64,000 nucleotides of DNA from Camellia lanceoleosa (GCA_025200525.1 JANUSC010000374.1:150304-214303); one strand, 5' to 3'; counted from the first letter of the stretch, positions 23,500 to 36,310 are shown. Program-made: numbers and translations. The notes: generated by a model not told the origin, from the letters alone.

Positions 23500-25030
23500 C
23501 ACTACACCCAAGGTCTTTCTAAGGAACTCAAATCGAAGAAGATCAAGGGGTTTTGTAAAAATATTAGCTTTTTTATGCTCAGTGGGTACATGTTCAAGAA
23601 CAACAAGACCCTCCTCCACTTACTCTTGAATGAAATGACGACGAATGTCAATGTGTTTGGTGCGAAAGTGTTTGACAGGAGTTTTAGAAATGTTAATGGT
23701 ATTTTTGTTATCACAGAAAAAGGGTAAGTGTTCTGATCTATACCATAATCATGAAGCATTTGCTTCATCCACAACATTTGGGCATAACAACTCTCTGCAG
23801 CAATTTACTCAGCCTCAACGGTCGAAAGAGAGATGGCATTTTGCTTTTTACTATGCTAGGCAACCAAATTATTCCCAAGGTAAAAACACCCCCCAGATGT
23901 GCTCTTACGATCATCAGCACACCCTACCCAGTCAGTATCATAAAAACCACTGATTTTAGCTGTAGTGTCGATCGAGAACCAAATCCTATAACCCAAAGTC
24001 CCATTAACATACTTAATGATGCGTTTGACAGCAAGAAGATGAGACTCTTTAGGACAGGCTTGGTAACGAGCACAGACACCTACATTAAATGTAATATCAG
24101 GTTGACTGGATGTGAGATACAGAAGATTCCCTATCATACTCCTATAAAGGGTAGGATCAACATCAGTATCGGATGAATCTTTGGAAAGGTGAAGACTGGT
24201 GCTTATGGGAGTACGAGCATGTTTGGCCGACTCTAGACCGAACTTTGACACAAGGTTTTTAGCATACTTAGTCTGAGAGACAAACATACCCGAAGAAGAC
24301 TATTTAATTTGAAGACCCAAGAAATAAAACAACTCTCCCATCATCCTCATCTCAAACTCATGTGTCATGCAATTCGAAAAATATTTCACAAGATAATCAA
24401 CAGTGGATCCAAACACAATATCATCAACATAAATCTAAGCAACAAGTATATGAGACTTAGTATGTTTCACAAATAAAGTCTTGTCCACACTACCCTTAAA
24501 TCATTATCAAGAAAAAATATAGTAAGTCTATCATACCAAGCTCGAGGGGCTTGTTTCAACCCATACAAAGCCTTGTCTAACTTGTAGACATGATTTGGAC
24601 ATTTAGTGTCCTCAAACCCTTTTGGTTGCTCAACATAAGCCTCTTCTTTCAAGTACTCATTCAGAAAGGCACTTTTCACATCCATTTAAAACAATTTGAA
24701 ACCAAAAAAGAATGCAACACCAAGTAAAATATGAATAGATTCGAGACGTGCAATTAGGGCAAACATCTCATTATTGTCAACACCCTCTACTTGAGTATAG
24801 CCTTGAGCAATCAACCTAGCTTTATTTCTAACTACAGTACCAATCTCATCAGATTTATTCTTAAAGATCCACTTGGTACCTATCACATTCATGTCTCTAG
24901 GTCTGGGGACAAGAGTCCAAACATTGTTACGTTCAAATTGACCTAATTCTTCATGCATAGCATTGACCCAACTATCATCTAGTAAGGCCTCTTTTATATT
25001 CTTAGGTTCAATTAATGAAACATAACACAT
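23500..25030 (-). pseudogene. Sirevirus reverse transcriptase and RNase H
   Basis: Minus-strand RT starts with WVNAMHEELGQFERNNVW and GTKWIFKNKSDEIG (25030-24690), then [20 protein letters not shown] and [19 protein letters not shown] (24685-24480). The YVDD region follows near 24430-24300 but is broken by stops. RNase H runs from KYAKNLVSKFGLESAK (24287) through DTDWVGCADDRKSTSGGCF to an STVEAEY-like block near 23800 and a C-terminal part ending near 23500. The domains fall in several frames, with breaks at about 24686, 24470, 24300, 23856 and 23700, so no functional product is possible. Confidence 0.85.
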
Positions 25031-25264
25031 ATGAGATACCTCCTCCCAAATTTGTCTTCAGGTTTTCATTCTATCTGAGACACTTCAAATCATCTGTTAA
25101 GCCAAATGATTCAGTTCCACCATTGCTGATGGTTTGAACTCTGGACTTGTGGTAACAGAGGCATCAGAAGCTGTGTCTCTTTGTGCACTATTTGGACTCT
25201 GACTTACCTTAGAAGTTGGTGCTGGCTCATCTTCTTGTGCTTGGACCTCAGCTTCTCTTTGACT

Positions 25265-26140
25265 TTATGGTTCAGTATCCAGGATTGGAGACTCACCATT
25301 TTCTTCCTCATTTATGGTTGAAGTACGAGAACCTGTGTCATCTATAACCACATTGATCGATTCCATTAAAGATAAAGTTCGTAGGTTATAGACACGAAAA
25401 GCTCTACTAGTGGTTGAATACCCTAGAAAAATACCTTCATCACTTCGGGAGTCAAATTTGCCCAAAAACTCTCTATCTTTGAAAATGTAACATTTACTTT
25501 CAAAAGTTTTGAAGTATTTTACATTAGGTTTCAATCCTTTCCGCAATTCATATGGAGTTTGTAAAGTGCCGAGCCTTAAATACATACGATTCACAACAAA
25601 AACGGCGGTATTTAAGGCTTCAACCGAAAACTTTGAAGGAATTTTCTTACTCAGGAGCATGACCCTAGTCATCTCTTGAACTACCCTGTTCTTCCTCTCA
25701 ACAACTCCATTTTGTTGTGAAGTAATCTGCGCAGAAAATTCATGCTTGATTCCATGCATATCACAAAAATCTGAAAACGAACTATTTTCAAACTCACGAC
25801 CATGATCAGTTCGGATTCTTATGATACGTCCAATAGAAACACCCTATTCATTTTGGATTTTAAGGACTAAAGCTTGGAAAGTATCAAACGTATCAGGTTT
25901 TTCTCTTAAAAAATTTACCCATGAAAAACGAGAATAATCATCAATGGCTAAAAAAATATATCGTTTACCTCCAATGCTTTCAGTGCGAGTGGGTCCCATA
26001 AAATCCATATGAACCAGTTCAAGAGGACGTTTGGTTATAAAGCTATTTACCTTTTTATGAGGGGCACAGGTTTGCTTCCCAAGTTGACATGGTCCACACA
26101 CATGGTTCATATTCTTACCCAGTTTAGGCACTCCTCTCAC
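25265..26140 (-). pseudogene. Sirevirus integrase
   Basis: Read on the minus strand: zinc-finger end (CGPCQLGKQTCAPHK), core with LVHMDFMGPTRTESIGGKRY and AIDDYSRFSWV (26140-25844), then SQQNGVVERKNRVVQEMTR, which holds the catalytic Glu (25759 onward), and the C-terminal FLGYSTTSRAFRVYN block. A frame change near 25800 separates the two catalytic parts. Confidence 0.85.
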
Positions 26141-26170
26141 AAGCTCTTTGTTGGCTATCTTAGTTAGGTC

Positions 26171-26749
26171 TTAGAAATTCATGTGACCTAATCTTTGATG
26201 CCACAGATCAATATTAGTTATGATGGCTGAGTGGCAAGTGAGATCATTAGTGGTAACAATCCCATGGTAGTTATTAGATGTGTGAACCCCATGCATGATG
26301 GTATTTCCCTTCTTATCTAAAATTTCACATTTATTTTTTGAAAATAATACTTCATGTTGGGAATCACACATTTAACTGATGCTTAAAAGATTTGCTTTAA
26401 GGCCATCAACAAGTAATGTATTTTCGAGCTTGGGAAGACCAACCACACTTATAGAGCCCTTACCAATGACTCTAGAAGTGCCACCATCTCCAAAGGTAAC
26501 AATTCCTCTTTCATATTTTTCAAGGAAAGTGAAGTAGGATTTGTCACTTGACATGTGACGAGAGCACCCATTATCAAGGTACCACATGTGTGAGTCACGT
26601 GCTTTTAGAGCAGTGTGAACAACAAAACAAGTCAAGTCACTCTTTCTCACCCACATCTTTTTAGTCTTAACAAAATCAGGACTAGCAGTCTTGGTAAATG
26701 CCTTAGCGTTGTGAACACCCTCATGAATCTTGGTGTTCCGCCTAGACAT
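26171..26749 (-). pseudogene. Sirevirus protease and GAG-pre-integrase segment
   Basis: The protease block reads WYLDNGCSRHMSSDKSYF at about 26590-26530. The family active site is D-S-G, here D-N-G, so the catalytic triplet is altered. It is followed by FGDGGTSRVIGKGSI and a stop at 26372. The GAG-pre-integrase part ends with IDLWHQRLGHMNF at 26171. Confidence 0.82.
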
Positions 26750-26897
26750 GTAAGGTTGTCTCCTAACCTAAAAAGTATTAGAATTTCTACCATTTTGAGA
26801 CACCTTACCAAACAACTCAAAGTAATAAGGATGAATGTGGCCATACCTACCATAATGATGACAAACAAAAACAGATTTTACCTCATTTTTGTTGATC

Positions 26898-27560
26898 TTA
26901 CCCCCTGTTAGGCAGATGAAGAGAGGGATCACCCTGTTGCATCTTCAGCTTTCCCTTTGTTTGAGTCTTGATGTTATATGATATAGAGGCATGTCCCTTG
27001 TGAGCTGTCACATTATCATAGCCTAGCCCACTTTTGTCACAACCCATTTGTTGAGACTTGAGGATGTCTTCTAATGTATTTGAGCCTTTGTTCCACATTG
27101 CAATTGTGGCTCTAGCATCTTTAAGTTCTTCATCTTTTCGACTAACCATCTCTTCCAATGTAGCTTGTGACATCTCAAGGTTTTCAATCTTTTCTTCACA
27201 TGTGGCATATATTTTTAGAAGTTCATTTATTTCGATCTCACAAGATAGAAGTTTTCCACATAGGTCTTGCCTGTCATTAGAGATCTTGATGACATTCTGC
27301 TTTGCTGTTGCAATATCTCCTTTTAGCTTAACATTCTCGCTTTCACATACTTTGAGCTTGCGAGTGATTTTGTCATTGATCTTGGACAAATTCATAGATT
27401 CATCATAAAGCTTTTCATAAGCTTGTTGTAGGTCATCACCATCAATCTCATCATTGCCTTCTGATGTTTCATCATCTTCTTTTTGCTCCTCTTTCTCCTG
27501 GACCTCATCTAGTCGAGCAACTAAGGCATGAAAATTGATAGATGGTGGTGAAGATGACTC
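26898..27560 (-). pseudogene. Sirevirus gag-pol coiled-coil linker
   Basis: A charged, leucine-rich helical segment (VKLKGDIATAKQNVIKIS, CEEKIENLEMSQATLEEM) of about 165 residues from 27395, extending in frame upstream through an acidic EEQKEDDETSEGNDE stretch. Coiled coils between the gag knuckle and protease are characteristic of this Copia lineage. Function is inferred to be gag multimerisation or host interaction. Confidence 0.7.
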
Positions 27561-27799
27561 TTCTTGTTCATGAAATTGACTTCGAATGTCTCATGCATCT
27601 TTGGCCTTTGTGCAGTGAGCAATCCGTAGCTATTCTTCATTAGAAATTGCTTCACGAATGGTAGTTAGAACTCTTTGATTACTTGGATTGTCACTGCTTT
27701 CAACATCCTCTTCAATGGCTTGCTAGCCCTCAGGGTCGTAAGCTCTCAGAAACATCCTCATTTTGATCTTCCAGAACAATAAAGCTTTTCAAAGGTAGG

Positions 27800-28806
27800 A
27801 AAACAATGCAGATTCTAACCACGAGCAAATTCCACTGGCTTTGGAGGAGGTTGAGCGACAATAGACAAGAATGCCATGTAAGTACTAGCTCCGTCTTCAC
27901 CGGATTTAGTTTCTTCGGGTTCTTGCTCTAACCCACTTTTATCATCCCAAGTCACTGTATAGACTTTCTTCCGGTTCTTTTTCGAATGACATTCAAGAGC
28001 AATATGACCGAACCCTTGACATTCGTAACACTTAACACCTTGCCCCTTCACAATTTTCTTTTCAGTTTTTGAAGCAATTTTTGGTGGAAAAGTTGTGTTT
28101 TTCATTACTCTTATCTTTTGAAATAGGTTCCTTGAAATTAGGCTTTTTTTTCTTTAAATTTTTTTTGAACTGTTTAGTAAGCATAGCTGTCATTTCGGAC
28201 TCTAGATCAAACTCAATCTCAGGGGTCTTTGCAGTCTCATGAGCACTAGAAAAAGCCACACTATCTTTTTGTTTTTCTTAGAAATCTGGTGGGCTTCATA
28301 AGTCTGCAAGTTTCCAACCAATTGATCAAGCTTGAGGGTATCAACATTCCGAGTCTCCTCAATAGCTGTAACTTTTGATTGGAACCTCTCGGGTAAAGAC
28401 CTCAAAAATTTTCCAACAACCTTAACTTCAGGGATTTTTTCACTGAGTGTGAAACACGAATTCACGATGTCACTAAGTTTAGTATAAAAATCATCAAATG
28501 TCTCATCATCACGAATAAAAAGAGTTTCAAAAGAATATGTGAAACGTTGAAGTTTTGACCTTTTAACAGAAGTAGTACCCTCGTGAATTGTTTCGAGAAT
28601 GTCCCAAGCCTCTTTTGCTACCTCACACGTGCAAATACGATGAAACTCTTCAGGTGTGACAGAGCAAAAGAAGGAATTGAGAGCCTTACTATTCCAACTT
28701 GAGTTTTGATAGTCGAATGCGTTCTATTTATCAAGAGGTTTGGGAATATCAATATCGTCAATGTGTAAACGTGCCCCGAGGGCCTCATGCTACAGTTCGG
28801 ACTCAA
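27800..28806 (-). pseudogene. Sirevirus gag (capsid part and zinc knuckle)
   Basis: The capsid-like segment FHRICTCEVAKEAWDIL (near 28640-28590) is followed by VVGKFLRSLPERFQSKV and LDQLVGNLQTYEAHQ (28465-28290), then a CCHC knuckle CYECQGFGHIALEC near 28030-27990. Stops occur at about 28795, 28710 and 28280. The N-terminal part ends where the Tat Gypsy element is inserted at 28809. Confidence 0.82.
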
Positions 28807-28808
28807 AT

Positions 28809-30150
28809 TGTCACGGTTCTTAATCTGATCTCACAATGTGCAATGTGAGATTGATAAATCACCAAAGAGTCCAAATCCGGCAAATCGTTTTGGAAAACTG
28901 ATTTTTGTGAAGAAGTGCCAAACATGGACTGGTTTGCTAGATACAGAGTCGCCACCTAAATATTTTATTTTGGGAGAATTTAGGAAACCCTGACTTGTGC
29001 CTAAGGCCACGTGTCCGTCATCACCAAAGTTGTCTCGGCTCAGAAACTTGGGTACGATTGGGGAAGGTCAGCTATGAGCACCCCCGCTCGCCCGATCAAA
29101 GATCGGCCACTACTAAACATGATATCTCGTTTTTGAAAACACATGCGTTCTTATTCCGGTTAATTAGCTAGAATTACTATGTGATGCGCACAACAAAAAC
29201 AAGTATAGATTAGATCACCTAATTTGGATTGCATATCCATTTGTTTGGAAAATGGTTTGATGTTTGCTACTCATAAGTAGGCTAAAATGCGGATTTCAAT
29301 GAATTGTTCCAATTCAAGCAATCCAACCTTCACTCCGAGCATTGAGCGGTTATATCAATTAAGCGAGATAGCTTCATGGCAAGCATGCTTTCATGGCAAT
29401 CAATGACACCGTGTAGTATGCTAAAGCGTAAAAGCTTACCTAGTACTCCGAGCCAAAACAAGAGCTAGATAGAAATCAATGCATGATCCTAGTTCATGTT
29501 GAGATAACTAATGCAACACATGCAAAATGCAACTAGAAATAGGCTCGGCTATCCTAAGATGTCATGTGAGATGCAATTTAGATAACATGTATTCAACTTG
29601 GAATTGAAATACGATGCAGTTTGTATGATGCGCCGAGCCCGGTGCATGCAGTGTAGATGAATGTATGCAAACATGCAAAGCATAAGGATGCTAGACAGAT
29701 GAATGGATGCAACACATGCGAGCATAAGGATGCTAATTGAAACATGACCTAGAACTAACCATTGAAAGCGGTTAAGTAAAAGGGAGAAAAAAAATAGAGG
29801 TTGGAAGACATGCACACACGCACGCACACTTATTACAAAATTGACCCTCTCGGCGGAGGTTGAATAAATAATACATGCCAACTAATTAACTAACTAACAA
29901 GCTAATTAATTATTACATAACCGAATTGATTAACTAGTTACAAAAACTTAATTAATTAACAAATTAACTAATTAAATTACAAATTCAAAATGCTAACTAA
30001 CAAGTAAGCAAAGCAGTAAATAATGTTGTTCCAACTCTGTTTGAAAAAGGAGAGTATGCATGCTCGGTTCCCATCCCGGAAAGCTCTCCGGTTGCTCTTT
30101 GGAGGCTTTGTCTGCAGGGTGTCCTTGAGACCTTGCTGCTGGAACTTACC
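28809..30150 (-). repeat. Truncated 3' LTR of the Tat Gypsy element
   Basis: Shares an ordered series of blocks with 36515-37830: CACCAAAGAGTCCAAAT, GCCACCTAAATATTTT, AAGGCCACGTGTC, CCCGATCAAAGATCGGCC, and GCATGCTCGGTT near 30060 versus 37766. Beyond about 30150 the sequence turns into integrase-related DNA, so the rest of this LTR and the integrase core are missing. Confidence 0.7.
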
Positions 30151-30639
30151 AAAACCGATCAGGGAGTGCATCGGTGGCACTTGGACCATGGAGAGATGCT
30201 GCCGACCACTTGCCGACCAAAGATGGCACACTGCCGGACAAAACCAATACAATCCTCCTCTATAGTGGACCAGTAATAACCTTGCCTGAGAATCTTCCGA
30301 GCTAACATCACTCCGTTCATGTGCACTCCGCACTCTTCTCCATGGATAGCCTCCATCAGGTGCTTTGATTCCTCTTCTTCGACACACAACTTGCGCATTC
30401 CCAGATGACCCCTTTTGTATAGTTTACCCTGGCAAATGATAAATTGGACGGCCATTCGCCATATTCCCCTTTTGTCCTTGGCATTCGCTCCTCATGGATA
30501 AATCTCCTTTTCCAAGAAGTTCCAAATATCGTAGTACCAAGGGTTTCTGTCTTGCGCTTCATCTATTGCGGGGATAGTCTCATAGACCGGCGTGTACTTC
30601 TGTTTAATGATAATCGGACGCATCCAGACTCCTAGTGGG
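30150..30639 (-). pseudogene. Tat Gypsy integrase N-terminal zinc-finger part
   Basis: On the minus strand: YKRGHLGMRKLCVEEEE, then HLMEAIHGEECGVHMNG and RKILRQGYYWSTIEED followed by CIGFVRQCAIFG, the HHCC finger pattern of Gypsy integrases. The catalytic core is absent, because the sequence passes into LTR DNA soon after. Confidence 0.75.
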
Positions 30640-30647
30640 ATGTCTAC

Positions 30648-31479
30648 TAGGGGTGTTCATGGTTCGGATTTGGACGGTTTGCAGATCAATTTGGACCCGC
30701 CTGCATCTATGCGGTTTAGGGAAAAGACAACTTCATAACCGCCCTTGATGCGGTTTATTTCGATTTGTCGCGAATAAGGTTAGCGGATGTCTGCGGCGAT
30801 TTGAGGCGGTTTCTTGATTGGACTTTTTTCTTCAAAAATTTATTTTTGAGCCTTATTTTTTTTCCCATTTTGTAAATATTTATTTTGGGCCCTTTTCTCC
30901 CCATTTTCTAAAATGCTCCAACATTAATAATTAATGAATTAAAAATTATAAAATTAAAAATACAACAAAATCAATTCGTAACACAAACAAATCATTCAAA
31001 ATTTTAAATCAAATCATAAACTAACACAAGTATATATTTCAAAATCCTAAACTATATCTCCATATTCATTAAGGAATTTAAAATTCCAAATCACATTTCA
31101 TCCGGGACAAGTTCAGTTATGTAACAATAATAATATGATTAGTATTTATTCAGTTTCAGTTGATATAATACTATTAGCAAATGTAATGTTAGAGTAAGTT
31201 CAAAATATAAATGGTGTTTTGTTTTGGACAAAAATATCTAGATGGGATATAGAAATGAAATCAATAGTTAAGATAAAATAATAATAATAATAATAAATAA
31301 ATAAAGTGCGGATGGTTTCTTGCTGGTGCAGGTTAAATCCGCAAGCCGCCCACAACCTGGAAAGATGCCATATTTCAAACCGCATCCGCCCACATTGTAT
31401 TTGCAAAATTGCCCATTTGTATGCAGATTGGGCGGATTGGACGGTTTTTGCCAATCGGATAAACCGTTGCCCACCCCTA
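30648..31479. mobile_element. Level-4 non-autonomous hAT element
   Basis: An 832-bp element with terminal TAGGGGTG..CACCCCTA and a perfect 8-bp target duplication ATGTCTAC at 30640-30647 and 31480-31487, the hallmarks of the hAT superfamily. The subterminal regions carry repeated GCGGATT/GGCGGTTT-like motifs in both orientations. There is no transposase ORF, so it depended on a helper. It splits the second RNase H region of the Tat Gypsy element, making it the youngest insertion in that branch. Confidence 0.9.
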
Positions 31480-31487
31480 ATGTCTAC

Positions 31488-32281
31488 CATAGAAAATAGA
31501 GTTGCTAAAGCATCAGTGAACCTATTGTTCTCTCTCAGTAGATGTGTGAAAGTCAGCTTGTCAAACCTAGGAATCAGAACATCTAGGGTCTGGTGATAAG
31601 CCTTCATCTTTTTTTCTTTGACCTTCCAATCTCCATTTTCTTGATAAACAACTAGGTTCAAGTCCCCGATGACGTCCAACCTTTTTGCCCCTAGTTCTAG
31701 GGCGACTTCTAAACCAGTGATACACGCCTCATATTCTGCTTCGTTATTAGATATCTTGAATCAAACTTGAATCGGAGTTTGAAGGCTAAAGGTATATGGG
31801 AATCGTCGGGTGATATCAGCAACATACATATCCCATAACCGTATTGATTGGACACTCCGTCAAAGTACATTGTCCAAGTCTCATCTTCAACTTGCAGATT
31901 GGCTTCATCTAGGAACAGGTATTCCACCGCTTCATCCCCTTCTACTAGGTGATTTGTCAAGAACTCCGCTATAGCTCTCCCTTTGACCGACTTGGGTAAC
32001 ATACTTGAGATCAAATTCGGAGAAAAAGCAACCAGCGGGCTAGCCTACTATGTGATTTCTCAAAGAGATATTTGATGGGACCTAATCTCGAAACTAGAAT
32101 TAGAGAGTAAGCTAACAAGTAGTGCCAAGGTTAGGCAAGCTTTCTCCAACGGAATATAGTGGGACTCATATTCTAGCATTTTCTTGCTCAAATAATAGAT
32201 GGCTTTCTCCACATTATCCTCAAATTCCTGAGCAAGCATACATCCCATGGTAGTGTCATTCTTGATGAATCTGAGAATCAA
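31488..32281 (-). pseudogene. Tat Gypsy RNase H and second RNase H-like domain
   Basis: The RT-linked RNase H end reads GCMLAQEFEDNVEKAIYYLS and EYESHYIPLEKACLTLAL (32281-32060). The second domain reads KGRAIAEFLTNHLVEGDEA, WTMYFDGVSNQYGYGI (32014-31840) and VIGDLNLVVYQENGDWKVK with AYHQTLDVLIPRFDKLTF (31679-31500). The two adjacent RNase H-type domains place the element in the Tat group. Stops near 32050 and 31745 break the frame, and the hAT element cuts the end. Confidence 0.8.
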
Positions 32282-32593
32282 AGATTTCCCAGCTCTGGCG
32301 GTGATAACCTGTTGGTCTGAAGGTACTACTTAATCTGCTCAAACGAATTAACATCGATCATCCCATCGGAATTTCTTTTCTTTCTTCAGGAGACCAAATA
32401 GTGGTTCACAAGTCAAGGTTAATTTGAAAATAAACCATCTTATGAATTGCACTTTACCTAGAAAGCCTCGCACCTCCTTTTCAGTCCTTGGTGGTGGCAT
32501 TTTTAAGATGGCCTTAATTTTGGAAGGATCTACCTCGATGCCCCTCTATGTCATAAAAAAGCTCAGAATTTTCCCTGCTGTTATGCTGAAAGT

Positions 32594-33350
32594 TCATTTC
32601 TGTGGATTCAACCTCAGTCTGTATTCTCTGATCCGTTGAAAGAATTTCTTCAAGGCAATGTAGTGGCCCTCTCTTTCTTTGAACTTGACAATCATGGCGT
32701 CCACGTACACCTCGACCTCTTTATGGATCATATCATGCAGAATGGTGGTCTCAGTTCTTTGATAGGTAGCCCCAGCATTCTTCAGCCCAAACGGTATAAC
32801 TCGATAGCAGTAGGTACCCCACAGCGTAGTAAATATAGTTTTCTCTCTATCCTCGGGCGCCATCAGAATCTGGTTATACCCGAAAAATCCATCCATGAAG
32901 GATAGCAATGCATGACCTATAGTAAAGTCCACTAACTCATCGACGTGTGGCAAAGGAAAGTCGTCCTTCAGACTGGCTCTGTTCAAAACCCTGAAGTCCA
33001 CACACATCCGGATTCTACCATCCTTTTTCAGCACTGGGACAATGTTGGCCAACCAAGTCAGATATTCAGATACTAACAAGAAACCTGCCTCGATCTGCTT
33101 GGTGACCTCTTCCTTGATCTTCAATGCCCAATCCGGACAAATTCTTCACAACTTTGCTTGACGGGTTAGGCCTCAGGGTCAAGAGGGATCTGATGCTGTT
33201 CAATTTCAGGATCGATTCCAGACATGTCTTCACAGGACCATACGAAAACATCTTTGAAATCTTTTAATAAAGCAACTAAGCGCTCGTGCTCCTCCAAAGA
33301 CAATGTGGACCCAATCTGGACTAAATGCGGATCCTTCTCAGTACCCACAT
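32594..33350 (-). pseudogene. Tat Gypsy reverse transcriptase, catalytic Asp lost
   Basis: On the minus strand: EEVTKQIEAGFLLVSEYLTW, VLKKDGRIRMCVDFRVLNRA, PLPHVDELVDFTIGHALLSF, MDGFFGYNQILMAPEDREK, PFGLKNAGATYQR and VEVYVDAMIVKFKEREGHY. The palm motif normally YVDD reads YVDA; the changed codon is at 32696-32698. A frame change near 33125 separates the upstream part (33348-33166). The domain is otherwise open for about 175 residues. Confidence 0.85.
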
Positions 33351-34099
33351 TAATAACAATGATTTCATCAGCATAAGGTTTTGCAAGCCTCTTCTTCTCT
33401 CAATTAATCAAGTTTTTCAAAACCAGAGGAATTCCTTCCTCTTCATTTTCATTAAAATTCTGAAAATCTTGGTCAATGCAATAAACAAGCGGCACAGAGA
33501 AGTACTCAGAATTAGTAGTATTCTCATTCATAAGGTCCAGCTCTTCGATTACAACCGACTCAAAAGAAAAAAGAAAAGGAGGACCTGGACAAGAGCTTGG
33601 CATCCGGGTTATCAACCCCAGGAATACTAGACTCGGACTCAGAAGAACCGGAATCTGATTCCAACTCCACAGACTCTGTGGAATAAGACAGGTAGCCCTC
33701 CTCTAGCTGCCAGATAAGATATGGTGCCTCAAATGTATCCAAAATACTGCTAGATGGGTTCACACCTGGTTAGTCCCTGATCATGGAGATGGTAAGGTTA
33801 TCCCCCAAGTTCTCTGAGTTGGCCGGAAGATCTGTAAGGAGACATGCCAGTGCCGTCCCTACTCCAAGCTCGCTATTGTCCGAGTCATTTTCCATGCTCT
33901 GTTCAGCTTCAGGACTTGGTCCAGCCTTTTTTCCTTAGCATTACTACCTTGCAACTGCAGGTTAAAGAAGATTTTGAATCTGGGGACCCGCTACTTTGCA
34001 GAATTAATCTAGGGCTCAGGAAAGCCGCAAAAGAGGAAGTCTTCACCCTCTCGAACAAAGCGACCCTTCAACGTCCCCCAGATCGGCCTGTGAATGAGC

Positions 34100-35062
34100 T
34101 CATAGTGTTTCCCAGCTTGCTTGGCTCTGGCTCTGCATGTCATCTCTTCCTTTTTCCTGAGCCAATCCTCTTTGGTACACATAACCCAGACCAAAGGCAT
34201 GTGGATTATACGGCACATCAGCCAATGCTGTGACGCCTTTTCGACCACTTCTTCTAAGCCCCATTCCTGGCACATGCTGTAGTCTATTCATGACATAGAT
34301 TGATTGGGTGCTGACATACATGCCTTCATCAGTAGCCAAAATATTTCCACGACCACGAGGCCTCGGCCGAGTGAACCACTGAAAGAATACATCCTCCTCA
34401 CCATGAACGATCTCCAACACTGGTATAGTTAGCTCTAGCGAGGGATGGATGGATGAATTCCCAAAAATAATTGCCACTTCTTTCCCGTGAGGGTACTTCA
34501 GCATTTGGTAAAGGGTAGAAGAGACTACTTTCACTAGATAAAACCAAGGCCTCCCTAGCAATAAGTTGAAGGTGGTTGGCACATCTAGGACATAAAACTC
34601 AACATCTTGCTGAGTTGGGCCCATCTGAACTCTGATTTGTACCGTGCCCATAACCTTTCTGCTTGTATTATCATATACCAAAATTACTTGGGTTGTAGGC
34701 ACGAAGTCTGTTGGTTTAAGACCGATGGCATAAGCTGTGCGGGAAAGACAGACGTTGATAGCTAAACCGGTGTCTATCAACACCACCGGTACCCATTTTT
34801 CCTTGCACTCCATTGATATGTACAAGGGTTTGTTGTGAGCTGAGCCTTTTGGCGACAGTTCTTTGTCAGAAAAGGTTAGGGTTGGTCTGGCACCACCTGG
34901 GAAGACTAATCCCACAGGCTGTTCAGGAGTAGTATCAATGAACAACTTAGCTTTGTCTATTGTTGAAAATCTGACTGTCAATGCACGGAGGCCATAAGAA
35001 GACCCAGTTGAGATGTCGGCTTGGATTTTCTTTAGTTGCTTCAACACTGCATCTTCCTCCAA
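34100..35062 (-). pseudogene. Tat Gypsy aspartic protease region
   Basis: An open stretch of 320 codons on the minus strand. The active-site segment is VLIDTGLAINVCLSRTAYAI (D-T-G). The typical downstream block VEFYVLDVPTTFNLLLGRPW follows, then HGKEVAIIFGNSSIHPSLE. These are the pepsin-like protease motifs of plant Gypsy elements. It matures gag-pol in functional relatives. Confidence 0.8.
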
Positions 35063-35350
35063 CTGCTTCTCTTTCTATTTCTCAACCTCTCTATCCTTCT
35101 CAAATGCCTCAGCTTGATCTAAATGTGGTGACTTGAAGTACGGCCCAGTTCTTGTCACGTGATCTATCTCTTCTGCGTACCACGTGTTATCTGGAAGGCA
35201 CTCACGCCAGTCCTCGTCAGTGTGACCCAGAAATAGATCGTCATTCTCCCACCATACACCTCCGACAACCGAGAAATAGTTGTCCGGCTCCGTTCGGATC
35301 ACTTGCACCTCACAAGTTTCCCCTACAGGGTGTTAGGCCATTACAGCTTT

Positions 35351-36310
35351 CTAGTTATCTTCAACCCTCTCTTGTGCAAACTGCTTCAGCGCAGCTTCCT
35401 GTTCTATATCCACAGTACTCACAATACCCAGTTCCTGAGCTGAATTTTCCACGCCGATGTTCTCTAGCAATTTTCCTTTTTCATCGGCCATTCCGGCCAC
35501 TAAAGCAATTCCGACTTTCTTTTCCTCCGATTTTGTTTCAATCTCTTCTTTCATGTCCGGTTCATCGCTCAACCACCCAGAGTTATCTACTGATCCATTC
35601 AAATTGAACCAGTCAATCTGCACATCCCCTTGATCTTGTTCGTTGAAGAACTGCAGGTTGTCTAAGTCCTCCTCAAGTTCTGCCAAATCATCCAAACCTT
35701 GGCTCGGGCCATCCTCCCTAACCACATTGACCTCCGTTTCAGTTAGCAATACCACTTCCGGCTTAGCTTGATCAATTTGTACAATGTAGCAGCTTGGATC
35801 GTACACCCCCTCAAACAAGTCCTCAGAGCACTCAAGCAACAGACTCGTACTCTCCTCTAAGGCCAACCTCCTTTCTACTGTAACTATCACCACCACAAGT
35901 TTAGGTTGAAGTGGGAACGTGTCCATCATGCACAAATCAGTGCTTTTAGGAATGAAAAATGTCGGTCTGGGTAGATGGGAAAGGGTAATATATACCCTGG
36001 GGTCATAGAGGATGGCCAGTTTATGGATTAGGTTTAGATTGTGAGGTGAGGGAACTTGATTGTGAGCTAGGAGAGGGTTTGTAGTTACATTTACTTTCTG
36101 AGGTGGTGCAATCACCTTATTGTCAATGAGGTCTTGAATCTCATGACGTAGTCTGAAGCATTGGTCGGTGTCATGACCATGCTGCTGGTGAAATGCACAA
36201 TACTTGGCTAGGTTGTGTTTTGGTAGAAGAGGGTCAGGTAGTGGGCGAGGCTCTAATGGCTTGAGGTGCCCTTTTTTGATCAACACCTTTATGGCTTGAG
36301 ATAAAGGCAT
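35351..36310 (-). pseudogene. Tat Gypsy gag C-terminal region with zinc knuckle
   Basis: 319 codons on the minus strand beginning PLSQAIKVLIKKGHLKPLEP, then KYCAFHQQHGHDTDQCFRL and RHEIQDLIDNKVI, the C..FH..GH.T..C pattern common in plant Gypsy gag. A long acidic, low-conservation tail follows. The main gag capsid domain expected upstream is missing: only about 200 bp separate this ORF from the 5' LTR. Confidence 0.75.

Noticed and set aside
31200..31487. Continuation of the Tat RNase H ORF past 31487
   Set aside because: That part lies inside the hAT element; the match to RNase H ends at its target duplication.
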